A DNA stretch of 64,000 bases. It comes from Thiohalophilus sp. (GTDB lineage Bacteria > Pseudomonadota > Gammaproteobacteria > UBA6429 > Thiohalophilaceae). The notes under the pieces are model-generated. The model had not been told where the DNA came from, ran no database searches, and worked only from the letters and a program-made list of their open reading frames with translations. Of this stretch, positions 46,884 to 57,028 are shown in pieces (the stretch's first letter is position 1; every line of letters begins with the position of its first letter). A program made the translations under genes and the position numbers. The stretch lies in NCBI RefSeq assembly GCF_034522235.1, contig NZ_JAXHLN010000003.1, positions 2,356,001 to 2,420,000 on the forward strand, written 5' to 3'.

Positions 46884-47752
46884 TGGCTGTCCGCTCCGAC
46901 GCTGTGGCCCCCCTGCGCAAAGCCGGTCGACCAGCACGACCGATGCCCCGGCGACCATTTCTCAAGTGGGCGGGCAACAAGTTCCGGATTCTGGAACACA
47001 TCATCCCGATGCTGCCAGAGGGCAAACGCCTGGTGGAACCGTTTGCCGGCTCCGCCGCGCTGTTTCTCAACAGCGATTACGACCGCTATCTGCTTAGCGA
47101 TCGCAATGCCGATTTGATCAGCCTGTACAACCTGCTCAAGCAGGAAGGCGCCGAATTCATCGACTATTGCGCGCAATACTTCATTGCGCGCAACAACCAG
47201 GAAAAGCGTTACTACCGGCTGCGCGAACAGTTCAATGCGTGCGACGAACCACACCTGCGCGCCGCGTTGTTTATCTACCTGAACCGCCACGGCTACAACG
47301 GCCTGTGCCGCTATAACGCCAGCGGCGGTTTCAACGTCCCCTTCGGCCGTTACAAGCGCCCCTACTTCCCGCAAAAGGAGATGCTCGCCTTTCATCACCG
47401 GGCACAGCGCGCCGAGTTCCTGCTGGGAGATTTTGAACAGACCATGCAACAGGCCAGACCGGGCGATGTGATCTATTGCGATCCACCCTACGTGCCGCTG
47501 TCGACCTCCGCCAACTTCACCACCTACAGCGCCGGCGGCTTCAGCCTCGATGATCAACAAACGCTAGCCGAACTGGCACAGGCCTGCGCGCAGCGCGGCG
47601 TCCCGGTGTTGATCTCCAACCACAATACCGCCTACACCCGCAAAATCTACAAACCTGCCACTCGGCGAAAGCCTTTTCAGGTCCAGCGCTACATCAGTTG
47701 CAACGGCGAAAAGCGCAACACTGCCGGCGAGATCCTGGCGTTGTTCAAATAA
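46883..47752 (+). CDS. dam: Dam-type DNA adenine N6-methyltransferase (GATC)
   Basis: The 289-residue enzyme has the AdoMet-binding motif I FLKWAGNKFR, the LVEPFAGSAALFLNSDY segment and catalytic DPPY (IYCDPPYVPLS), in the order of the D12-class family. YNGLCRYNASGGFNVPFG matches the Dam DNA-contact region, hence GATC specificity is likely. No restriction enzyme is adjacent. It is translationally coupled to argA. Confidence 0.92.
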   Translation: MAVRSDAVAPLRKAGRPARPMPRRPFLKWAGNKFRILEHIIPMLPEGKRLVEPFAGSAALFLNSDYDRYLLSDRNADLISLYNLLKQEGAEFIDYCAQYFIARNNQEKRYYRLREQFNACDEPHLRAALFIYLNRHGYNGLCRYNASGGFNVPFGRYKRPYFPQKEMLAFHHRAQRAEFLLGDFEQTMQQARPGDVIYCDPPYVPLSTSANFTTYSAGGFSLDDQQTLAELAQACAQRGVPVLISNHNTAYTRKIYKPATRRKPFQVQRYISCNGEKRNTAGEILALFK

Positions 47753-47771
47753 CCACACAGAGCAATAGTAC

Positions 47772-47940
47772 CGTAGGCTCGATAAAGCGAAGCGATATCG
47801 GGCAACTCGAAGTAAGCTTCACAACACGAGAGCCGGGGTGTACTGCAGGCCCGATAAAGCACCCTGCGGGCATAAACTCTGCGGTATCGGGCAACACCTC
47901 CGATTGCCGGACACCGCTTTGCTATGTCCGGCCTACCACT
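47772..47940. repeat. CCCGATAAAGC/GTCCGGCCTAC palindromic repeats downstream of dam
   Basis: 47772-47808 has GTAGGCTCGATAAAGCGAAG pairing with ATCGGGCAAC. 47846-47940 repeats the motif and continues CGATTGCCGGACACCGC... to TATGTCCGGCCTACCACT, nearly the same as 31549-31626. The 308-bp spacer has no gene. Confidence 0.8.
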
Positions 47941-48060
47941 GAGGGATGTGCCTGGCTCCCAACAGGTTCTAAACCCGTCCTCACCGGGGTAAATTGGCGG
48001 GAACGGCAGTCCGCCACGCATCGCCCACGGGGCTACCAGGTGCAGCCCCACACCCCTGTG

Positions 48061-48876
48061 TCAGCCCCGAATCAAATCAATATCCGTTCTCGCCCAGGGT
48101 GAGGATTGAAAAAACGTCAACAGATCATCCCATTCAGTCACCCGACCACACGCGCAATCGTCAACCGACCGATATGGCGGGGCGGACTCCTCAACCGCCC
48201 AGCGCATCAGCGCGGCGATATGCCGGCCGATCCCGGCTACCGCTTCAATCTCATCCCGACCCGCCATCAACACCGCTTCAACGCTGCCAAAATGCGCCAG
48301 CAACCTCGCCGCGCGCGCCGGGCCAATCCCGGGCAACCCCTGCAACAGATAAGATTGCAAGGCGCGCTTGCCCGTCGGGCGTTTTCCCTGCCGTGGCAGG
48401 CCACCGCTGGCGACTGTCCGCCCCTGACGCGCCGCAAAAAGCATGACGCGTGCTGTCTCCCGGGCACAGCGGGTACGCAACAACGGCAGACCGATGAACA
48501 GGGACACAGTAACAAGCGCCCCCTGTATCGCCTCCCGGCACATACCGCTGCCTTCAATATCCCTGGCAGTCCCCTCCAGTATCATCGCGGTTCGCCATGA
48601 CTCCACCCCGGCAAGCCGCAATGCCTGTTGAAACAACCGCCCAGAAGCTATCGAGGCCACCAGATCAGGCAAGGTTTTGCGCTCGAACAGAAAACGGTTA
48701 TCCACCCGATAGTCCCCGACGGATAACCGCTCAACACCGACGGAAAACTCCGGCATGCCACGCAAAATATCAATCATGCCACCCCGCGCCTCGCGATCAT
48801 CCGCAATGATCGAAACGGGGTTCCCGGAATGAGTCGATGAAGAACGACGCGAAGCTGTGCCTTTTTCCATTTTCAC
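48061..48876 (-). CDS. XPF/ERCC4-type structure-specific nuclease with HhH domain
   Basis: The 271-residue protein has the ERCC4 nuclease signature: IIADDREARG (residues 23-32), GDY (54-56), FERK (64-67) and Asp71, followed by SIASGRLFQQ. A tandem helix-hairpin-helix region lies at about 175-230 (LPGIGPARAARLL; VAGIGRHIAALM). There is no helicase domain, so the layout resembles short crenarchaeal XPF. Such enzymes cut branched DNA. Start GTG 48876 has GGGAG 9 bp upstream; ATG 48870 is an alternative. It lies downstream of an isolated CRISPR-like repeat. Confidence 0.88.
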   Translation of the reverse strand: MKMEKGTASRRSSSTHSGNPVSIIADDREARGGMIDILRGMPEFSVGVERLSVGDYRVDNRFLFERKTLPDLVASIASGRLFQQALRLAGVESWRTAMILEGTARDIEGSGMCREAIQGALVTVSLFIGLPLLRTRCARETARVMLFAARQGRTVASGGLPRQGKRPTGKRALQSYLLQGLPGIGPARAARLLAHFGSVEAVLMAGRDEIEAVAGIGRHIAALMRWAVEESAPPYRSVDDCACGRVTEWDDLLTFFQSSPWARTDIDLIRG

Positions 48877-48986
48877 ACTTTACCGCTCCCTGTAATCATC
48901 GCTGCCTCTTCCAGCAAAGTGCGATTACGCCGGAATCAGGCAAACGGAAACCCTCGTCTCACAGTCGATCCGGGTGAATTCCAGCT

Positions 48987-49014
48987 TTTCTAAGCTGCCT
49001 GTGCGGCAGTGAAC
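48987..49014 (-). CRISPR. Single type I-F-like CRISPR repeat with leader-like sequence
   Basis: Read on the minus strand, this 28-bp segment begins GTTCACTGCCGCACAGG and ends GCAGCTTAGAAA, which agrees over its whole length with the type I-F repeat consensus as I know it. It contains the CTGCC...GGCAG stem. The AT-rich DNA on its 5' side (49015-49158) resembles an I-F leader, including CTCTTTAACAATT. No second repeat follows at the expected 32-bp spacer distance, and no cas gene is in the window, so this is a relic or solo array. Confidence 0.72.
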
Positions 49015-49037
49015 ACCAATATTACATACAAAAAATA

Positions 49038-49102
49038 AGTTACAACAACCACTTAACGTATTTTTGGGCTTTTTACCCGAATTTTCGTGCGTTGTTGTAA
49101 CT
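49038..49102. repeat. 12-bp perfect inverted repeat in the leader-like region
   Basis: AGTTACAACAAC (49038-49049) and GTTGTTGTAACT (49091-49102) are separated by 41 bp. It lies between the I-F-like repeat and the antitoxin gene and could be a protein-binding or insertion-footprint site. Confidence 0.6.
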
Positions 49103-49158
49103 AATTGATAATAATGCGAATTGTTAAAGAGCGATTTTTATTGGTTATCTGATGGGAA

Positions 49159-49437
49159 TCAGGCCGCGTGTGATATCTCCAGATTCACTTTATAGCCAAC
49201 CGCCGAGAGCATGTTCACCAGGCGATCGATGGTGCATTTTTCGATTCTGCCTTTGAGCACATCATTGAGCCTCGGCTGGGTTATGCCAAGCTTCTTTGCC
49301 GCTTCGGCCTGAGTCAGGCCGGATTGTTTGACATAGTCGGCGACTTCCATCATTAACCGGGCGCGCAGTTTCAGATTTGCGGCCTGCACCTGATCGTTTT
49401 CAATCGCGTCCCAAACACTGTCGAATTCCTTTACCAT
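49159..49437 (-). CDS. XRE-family antitoxin (HTH_37 type)
   Basis: The 92-residue protein has a Cro/C1 HTH (SGLTQAEAAKKLGITQPRLNDVLKGRIEKC) in the form usual for antitoxins paired with Gp49-like toxins. It would neutralise the toxin and repress the operon. It starts 2 bp after the toxin stop codon, toxin first, as in higBA-type modules. Confidence 0.88.
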   Translation of the reverse strand: MVKEFDSVWDAIENDQVQAANLKLRARLMMEVADYVKQSGLTQAEAAKKLGITQPRLNDVLKGRIEKCTIDRLVNMLSAVGYKVNLEISHAA

Positions 49438-49439
49438 GA

Positions 49440-49763
49440 TTAACGGTACCTCTTGACCACTTCCTTAAACCTGTTTCTCGCTATCTCAATGTCTGACTGA
49501 CGGGTCTTCTGCGTTTTTTTCTCAAACACATGCAGGATATGAACCTTCATGTCAAACTTCGCGATATAAACAACCCGAAATTGCCTGCCTGTCTGTATCC
49601 GGAGCTCGCGTACACCTTGACCAATGGTTGGAAACGGTTTCCAGTTTTCCGGCACCTTGTCCCGTTGTACGCGGTCAATCTCATAACCGGCACGATGACG
49701 CGCATCGCCCGGTAACGCACGAATTACGTCCAGGGAATCGCCCTCGAATACGACCTTTCTCAT
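49440..49763 (-). CDS. RelE/HigB-superfamily toxin (phage Gp49-like)
   Basis: The 107-residue basic protein has the Gp49-like pattern: VIRALPGDARHRAGYEIDRV, GVRELRIQTGRQFRVVYIAKF, and VHILHVFEKKTQKTRQSDIEIA. The family includes ribosome-dependent mRNA endonucleases. It is first in a two-gene operon behind a palindromic operator. Confidence 0.88.
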   Translation of the reverse strand: MRKVVFEGDSLDVIRALPGDARHRAGYEIDRVQRDKVPENWKPFPTIGQGVRELRIQTGRQFRVVYIAKFDMKVHILHVFEKKTQKTRQSDIEIARNRFKEVVKRYR

Positions 49764-49782
49764 GATAGTCCCTTATCCTGAA

Positions 49783-49800
49783 TATATCAAGTTTGATATA
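49783..49800. promoter_or_regulatory. Palindromic operator of the toxin-antitoxin operon
   Basis: TATATCAAGTTTGATATA has two perfect 8-bp arms around a 2-bp centre. It lies about 20 bp before the toxin start codon, where the antitoxin is expected to bind. Confidence 0.75.
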
Positions 49801-49815
49801 ACTTGTTGCGCAGCT

Positions 49816-50421
49816 CTATCTCACAGGCCTTGCACATTTATCCCCACGTGCGTGGGGAACACGCATTATTGCCGGCCAGTAACCGGCGAGCCAGTCCTGC
49901 AGATCGTCTTCGTCACCTGTGACAATAGCGAAAAAATAGTCACACAGCAGTCGTCCGGCCCGCTCGCCGGACATCAACCCGAGAATCATCACCGCATGCA
50001 GCGGCAGCCACCAGGCCTCATCGTTTGCCTCATCCCAGTAAGGCCGGGTTTGCAGCAAAGACTCCAGTTCATCCAGATGGCATCGCCGCGGCGGGCGCAT
50101 TCGTCGATGAGATTGCGCGGCACGCGATCGCCGTTTTCCGCCAGGCTGTCGAGCAACCCCGACTCCGACATCGCCGCCAGTTCAGTACCCTCATAAACGG
50201 GGGATGAGGGAAGAAAATCCTCAATGTCCAGGCCCAGCATTGCGTTGACATGCTCAATATCAAAATAGGCCGGGTCGAATTCCTCCCCGAGCCATTCCTG
50301 CGCATCGTCATGCGCTTCGTGCGCCTTCACCGGCGAGGCAGCGGGGATAGGCCGCCTCCGCTTCGGGCTCCAGGATCGTTTCTATACGCAGACTGATATT
50401 GATCCGGTAGATATCATTCAT
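49816..50421 (-). pseudogene. Decayed pRiA4b ORF-3-like protein gene
   Basis: Starting at ATG 50421 the frame reads MNDIYRINISLR, then directly a segment like the late part of pRiA4b ORF-3 domains (PEAEAAYPRCLAGEG). It then stops; a different frame continues with AHDDAQEWLGEEFDPAYFD and SLAENGDRVPRNLIDECARR. A further 1-nt shift near 50080 leads to LDELESLLQTRPYWDEAND and WWLPLHAVMILGLMSGERAG. So there is a large internal deletion and two frameshifts. The last residues (MRVPHARGDK) come from the CRISPR-like repeat at 49837-49862. Confidence 0.75.
49837..49862 (-). CRISPR. Single type I-E-like CRISPR repeat
   Basis: On the minus strand the segment reads GTGTTCCCCACGCACGTGGG and continues GATAAA, the type I-E repeat form with its CCCCAC...GTGGGG stem. 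The last bases after GATAAA (TGTG) depart from the usual CCG, as expected for a leader-distal degenerate repeat. No second copy is found and no cas genes are present. It is fused to the pRiA4b-like pseudogene. Confidence 0.7.
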
Positions 50422-50460
50422 TGGAACACCTCGTTCGTTTTGTGCCCTGCCCTCAGATCA

Positions 50461-51531
50461 CTAGCGTAGCGGAATAACACGATCACCCTGATGGCGATAA
50501 AGCCGCCAGTCATCATCGCCATTATTGCAGGCGCCGAAGCGAAACGGGACATTGCGGGTATCGCCCAGAATAAAACGGTGATCCTCGTACCAGGCACACA
50601 GCCCCTGTTCGCGCTGTTCAATGCGATACAACGCGGGAAACAGCATGAACTCGCGAATGTCTTTTAACACATCCTGTTCCCAGACATCCTGCGCCAGTTT
50701 CTGTCCGATTCCCTCACCGTAACGGGGTAAAGTTTGCCAGGCGACATTGTCCAGCGGGCGGTAGATTGCGTTGATGCGGGCGAACATACCGGCCTGTTCA
50801 TCCGGCTCCGGAACCACCTGCTCGCGATGCAGGTTTACATAACTCACGTGATAGTGCTGTGGCTGCTCGATCACGATCTTCCAGTTAAACGGCGACAGGG
50901 GTTGTGGCAGGGCGTGCACTTCGGCCTGCTCCAGTCCCTGGTGTCGGACATACTCCCGACCCAGATCGCGCGCCTCCCAGGCCTGGTAATGTTGAAAACC
51001 GACATATAACGCCAGCGTGGCCAGGCCGGTCAGCGCCAGCTGTTGCCCCTGCCGGCGCCAGACCCAGGCGGCAATCAATGCCAGCACAATGATGCCAGTG
51101 AACCAGAAATCGATAATAAAGGTAGACGGCAGGGAAAACTTGGCATGGCTGAACGGCGCCAGGATCATGGTGCCAAACGAGGTAATCACATCCCCGAAGA
51201 TATGAATCCCCAGGCTCATGACACACACGGCATAAAAGGCTTTCCAGTGATACTGGCCGCGCCATAACAGCATAAACAACAGCGACAGCAGCCCGGCCCA
51301 TAACGGCAGCATCAATACAGAGTGCGTCACGCCGCGGTGATATTTCAGGTAGGACAGGGGCCCGTCGATCAGCCGCAGCAGAAAATCGCTGTCCGGGAAG
51401 ATGCCGGCGAGAAACCCCGCCGCCAGGCGGGTACGCAGAGAGAGGGTCCGGCTGTCCGCAAAACGGCGGGATTCGGGGGCTGTGGCCCGTGCCAGCAGGA
51501 CACTGCTCAGGCCATGCGTCAGTGTATCCAT
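50461..51531 (-). CDS. DUF457 (YdjM-like) membrane-bound metal-dependent hydrolase
   Basis: The 356-residue protein begins MDTLTHGLSSVLLARA and contains LAGIFPDSDFLL, KYHRGVTHSVLMLP and SLGIHIFGDVITSFG. The His and Asp residues of these motifs, with four or five transmembrane helices, define the DUF457 family. The C-terminal 160 residues are soluble. Substrate is unknown. Confidence 0.88.
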   Translation of the reverse strand: MDTLTHGLSSVLLARATAPESRRFADSRTLSLRTRLAAGFLAGIFPDSDFLLRLIDGPLSYLKYHRGVTHSVLMLPLWAGLLSLLFMLLWRGQYHWKAFYAVCVMSLGIHIFGDVITSFGTMILAPFSHAKFSLPSTFIIDFWFTGIIVLALIAAWVWRRQGQQLALTGLATLALYVGFQHYQAWEARDLGREYVRHQGLEQAEVHALPQPLSPFNWKIVIEQPQHYHVSYVNLHREQVVPEPDEQAGMFARINAIYRPLDNVAWQTLPRYGEGIGQKLAQDVWEQDVLKDIREFMLFPALYRIEQREQGLCAWYEDHRFILGDTRNVPFRFGACNNGDDDWRLYRHQGDRVIPLR

Positions 51532-51692
51532 GATGTTGTTTTACCGCTTAATCATTGCCGGGCCGCTAAACCCGTGCATAGGTCACATCCAGCTCAGCCG
51601 GTACTCAAGGTCGGCCATTTCACCGCCGATGTATACGCCATGAGTGTGGCATTACGCCATTTTACCAAATTAAATCAACCGGATATTTGTCT

Positions 51693-52100
51693 ATGGCCAG
51701 AGCTCAAACAAATCACCAGGGAACCCTCCTGATTCTCGAAAAAGACGCCCATACCGCCTACCTGCTGGACTATCTGTTGAGTCGCGAAGGATACAACGTG
51801 GTCTGCACTACCTCTTGCGAAACCGCCTCCGCGCTGCTGAGCAGAATGCCGCCTGCCAGCATGATCTTCCTGGATGTGGCGTTCGTCAGTGACGGGCAGT
51901 GCCGGTTCATCGATACCCTGCACAGGATCCCCGGCTGGCGCGACACACCGGTCCTGCTGCTGGCGGAACACTATACCATGGAGGATGTCAGCAGCGGTCT
52001 GCAGCTTGGGGCCGATGATTACATTGTCCAGCCCTTTAACCATGCGGAACTCCTTGGCCAGATCCAGCGCTATTCAGTGAAATTGTGCCAGGCCTCGTAA
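51693..52100 (+). CDS. Stand-alone receiver-domain protein, degenerate
   Basis: The 135-residue protein is a single receiver domain. Asp61 (MIFLDVAF) is in the phosphoacceptor place and EKD (16-18) replaces the usual acidic pair. The switch Thr is Ala91 (LLLAEH) and the conserved Lys is Gln113 (DYIVQPF). Loss of Thr and Lys suggests altered or no phosphorylation-driven switching. ATG 51693 is preferred to TTG 51687. It is convergent with the GspE-like gene; the partner kinase is unknown. Confidence 0.8.
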   Translation: MARAQTNHQGTLLILEKDAHTAYLLDYLLSREGYNVVCTTSCETASALLSRMPPASMIFLDVAFVSDGQCRFIDTLHRIPGWRDTPVLLLAEHYTMEDVSSGLQLGADDYIVQPFNHAELLGQIQRYSVKLCQAS

Positions 52101-52150
52101 GGAGGCGTTCCAGTATTGCCTGCCGCTTTTCAGACAGCAGAAATTAATTT

Positions 52151-53935
<1,785 letters not shown>

Positions 53936-53939
53936 TATA

Positions 53940-56210
53940 TTATTTACCTGCGCGAATCAAACCGCCCATGCCCGCCTCTTCCAGTTGTGTATTGAGGTAG
54001 CGGCGGATTTCATGCACGTCTTCCATCACCAGCACTTCGCTGAGAATCTCCGAAGCCCGCTCCCGGCTGAGATTACGAATCACCCATTTTACCCGCAGCA
54101 AACTGGAGACGCTCATACTCAGGCTGTGGATGCCCATCCCCAGCAGCAGGATTGCCGCCGCCGGATCACCCGCCATTTCACCACAGACGCTCACCGGTTT
54201 GTCGTGAACTCGCGCACTGTCCACCACCTGCAAGATGGCGCGGATCACCGCCGGATGGAGGGAATCGTACAGCTCGGCGACACGGGAGTTATTGCGGTCC
54301 ACCGCCAGCAGATACTGGGTCAGATCATTGGTGCCGATGGAGAGAAAATCGACCCGCTTGGCCAGATTGCCCGCCTGATACACCGCCGAGGGCACCTCGA
54401 TCATTACGCCGATCTTGGGCATGCGGATATCCTGCCCCTCTTCCAGCAGCTCTTCGTAAGCCTGATGAATCAGACTCAGGCTGTCGATCAGCTCGCTGAC
54501 ATCGCTGATCATCGGCAACAGGATGTTCAGATTACCCAGCCCGGCGCTGGCCAGCAGCATGGCACGGATCTGCACCAGAAAAATTTCCGGGTGATCCAGG
54601 GTAATACGGATCCCGCGCCAGCCCAGAAACGGATTCTCTTCCTCGATGGGGAAATAGGGCAACGCCTTGTCGCCGCCCACATCCAGGGTACGCAATACCA
54701 CCGGCCGCGGTGCAAAGGCTTCCAGGACCTGCCGGTAGTTGACACGTTGCTCGTCCTCGCCGGGGAAACGCTGGCGGATCATGAACGGAAACTCGGTTCG
54801 GTAAAGCCCGATCCCCTCGGCGCCGCTTTCCCGGGTCGGTGTCATATCCGAGATCAACCCGGTGTTGGCATACAGGGGAATATGCTCGCCATCCAGGGTT
54901 TCCGAGGGCAGCTCGCGCAGTGCCTTGAGTTCCTCGGTCAGTTCGACCTCCTGGTCGACCAGCCGCCGGTATTCCTCAAGGATGGGCTGGGCCGGTGCCA
55001 CATAGACCCGGCCGCTGTAGCCGTCGGCGATCACCTCGGCGCCGTCCATGCGCGATACAGGCAGATCGGTGGCGCCCATCACCGCCGGCACACCCAGCGC
55101 GCGGGCCAGGATTGCCACGTGGGAGGTGCGTGAGCCGCGTACCGAGATCACTCCGGCCAGTTTTTCCGGCGGCACCTCGGCGAGCATGGCGGCACTGATC
55201 TCCTCGCCGACCAGTACCGTTTGCTCGGGATACTCCAGCGGGCGCTGAGAATCCTGTTGCAGATGGGACAGAATGCGTTGCCCCAGATCGCGCACATCAT
55301 CGACCCGCTCGCGCATGTAACTGTCTTCCATCTCGCGGAAAATCCGTTCGTGATCGTAGATCGTCTGGCGCAGCGCCCCCTGCGCCCAGTTACCGGCCTC
55401 GATGCGCTCCCGGGTCTGGCCCGCCAGGCTGTCGCTGTCAAGCATCAGCATATAGACATCGAACAGGGCGTGATCCTCGGGCGGCAACTTGTCGACAAAC
55501 TGCTTCGACAGGGATTTGATATCTTTTTTCACCGCATTGAGCGCCGCGTTAAACGCCATGATCTCCGCATCGGGATTACTGGTGCGCCGATCCGGCACCG
55601 CATTGATATCGGCCAGGGTGTAGACCACCTTGGCGGTCCCAATGGCCACCCCGGGGGCACCCGGCTGGCCGCTGATCGGACGGCTGTCATGCGACTGGGA
55701 AGAGACCTGACCGACAATGTCCACCTCACCACTGGCCTCGGCATGGGCGATGGCGCCGGCCAGCTGCGCAGCAATGGTGATCAAAAAGGTGACGCTGTCT
55801 TCATCGAATTTTTCTGAGCCGTGCTGCTGGACCACCAGCACGCCGACGACCTTGCGGTGATGAATGATCGGCACGCCCAGAAAGGCGTGATAGGGCTCCT
55901 CGCCGGATTCGGGGAAATAGCAAAAACGGTGATGTTCGGGGGCGTTATCCAGGTTGACCGGTTCGGCGCGCTTGGCCACCAGTCCGACCAGACCGCGTTC
56001 CTGGCTCAGGCGCACCTTGCCGACGCTGCTCTGGTTGAGGCCGTCGGTCGCCTTCAGCACATAATATTCATTGTCCTGATCGGTCAGATAGACCGAACAG
56101 ACATCCACCTGCATGGCCTGTTTGACGCGGCGCACGATGATTCCCAGCGCCTGCTCGAGATTGCGCGCCAGATTCACCTCTTCGATTAAGCGACGTAAGG
56201 TATCAAGCAT
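53940..56210 (-). CDS. ptsP: Phosphoenolpyruvate-protein phosphotransferase, nitrogen PTS enzyme I
   Basis: The 756-residue protein has an N-terminal GAF domain (residues about 1-160) followed by enzyme I domains: GAPGVAIGTAKV, the phospho-His loop RGSRTSHVAILARALGVPAV, LYRTEFPFMIR, GTNDLTQYLLAVDR and catalytic Cys in SVCGEMAGDP. The GAF domain distinguishes PtsP from sugar-PTS PtsI. It starts the PTS-Ntr phosphorelay. rppH lies just upstream, the arrangement seen in enterics. Confidence 0.95.
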   Translation of the reverse strand: MLDTLRRLIEEVNLARNLEQALGIIVRRVKQAMQVDVCSVYLTDQDNEYYVLKATDGLNQSSVGKVRLSQERGLVGLVAKRAEPVNLDNAPEHHRFCYFPESGEEPYHAFLGVPIIHHRKVVGVLVVQQHGSEKFDEDSVTFLITIAAQLAGAIAHAEASGEVDIVGQVSSQSHDSRPISGQPGAPGVAIGTAKVVYTLADINAVPDRRTSNPDAEIMAFNAALNAVKKDIKSLSKQFVDKLPPEDHALFDVYMLMLDSDSLAGQTRERIEAGNWAQGALRQTIYDHERIFREMEDSYMRERVDDVRDLGQRILSHLQQDSQRPLEYPEQTVLVGEEISAAMLAEVPPEKLAGVISVRGSRTSHVAILARALGVPAVMGATDLPVSRMDGAEVIADGYSGRVYVAPAQPILEEYRRLVDQEVELTEELKALRELPSETLDGEHIPLYANTGLISDMTPTRESGAEGIGLYRTEFPFMIRQRFPGEDEQRVNYRQVLEAFAPRPVVLRTLDVGGDKALPYFPIEEENPFLGWRGIRITLDHPEIFLVQIRAMLLASAGLGNLNILLPMISDVSELIDSLSLIHQAYEELLEEGQDIRMPKIGVMIEVPSAVYQAGNLAKRVDFLSIGTNDLTQYLLAVDRNNSRVAELYDSLHPAVIRAILQVVDSARVHDKPVSVCGEMAGDPAAAILLLGMGIHSLSMSVSSLLRVKWVIRNLSRERASEILSEVLVMEDVHEIRRYLNTQLEEAGMGGLIRAGK

Positions 56211-56281
56211 AAGGTTCCATACAATGAATCAGGTCTGTACCTGTCTCAGGAAGGGTACCACATGACGGCCGGATTCCGGCG

Positions 56282-56788
56282 TCAGGCGAGTCGCCCGGCG
56301 GAGAGTTTACCGGTCACTTTTATCAACAACGGCCCCAGTTCCTCCAGCGCGCGCCGGTACACCTGGCGCTTGAACGGCACCACTTCGCAGACCGGCTCAT
56401 TCGGCGCGATCCAGCGCCAGCGGTCGAACTCGGGGCTGCCGCTGGCCAGCAGATTGACCTTGCTTTCATCGCCCAGCAGGCGCAGCAAAAACCAGCGCTG
56501 CTTCTGACCAATACAGACCGGCTCGCGATGATACCGGATCAGGTGTTGCGGCAGGCGATAGCGCAACCACTCGCGGGTCGCCCCGATGAGTTCCACGTCC
56601 TCGCAACCGAGACCGATCTCCTCGCCCAGCTCCCGATAGAGGGCCTGCTCGGGGGTTTCGTGGGCGCGAATACCGCCTTGCGGGAACTGCCAGGCCTGCT
56701 GACCGATACGCCGGGCCCAGAACAGATGCCCGGCGGGATTACACAGAATGATACCCACATTGGCTCTGTACCCTTCTGAATCAATCAC
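56282..56788 (-). CDS. rppH: RNA pyrophosphohydrolase
   Basis: The 168-residue Nudix hydrolase removes pyrophosphate from 5'-triphosphate mRNA and so starts decay. The Nudix box [20 protein letters not shown] is complete, and [18 protein letters not shown] and [10 protein letters not shown] match E. coli RppH. It is followed by ptsP on the same strand after 71 bp. Confidence 0.95.
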   Translation of the reverse strand: MIDSEGYRANVGIILCNPAGHLFWARRIGQQAWQFPQGGIRAHETPEQALYRELGEEIGLGCEDVELIGATREWLRYRLPQHLIRYHREPVCIGQKQRWFLLRLLGDESKVNLLASGSPEFDRWRWIAPNEPVCEVVPFKRQVYRRALEELGPLLIKVTGKLSAGRLA

Positions 56789-57028
56789 TTGCAGCTCCCT
56801 CTTGTGACACTACTCAAGATTCTTTCACAGCCCCCGGACAACCGCAAATTCTTGCGTCACGGAGCACATATTTGCTGATTTTTCATAGAGTTAAATAATT
56901 CAGACGGAGCTCATAGACGCCACGCCATCCCGCCCCGCGGCGCACCCAACCGCTTCTCCTCGCACCGGGGACGGTTTGCGTTATCATGCCCCCTTTTGTG
57001 CAACCCTGAATAACCGGAGGCAACCTGC

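Noticed and set aside
49021-49158. tRNA or other stable RNA gene in the AT-rich spacer
   Set aside because: No cloverleaf arms or T-loop sequence can be found. The region fits a CRISPR-leader-like or promoter region better.
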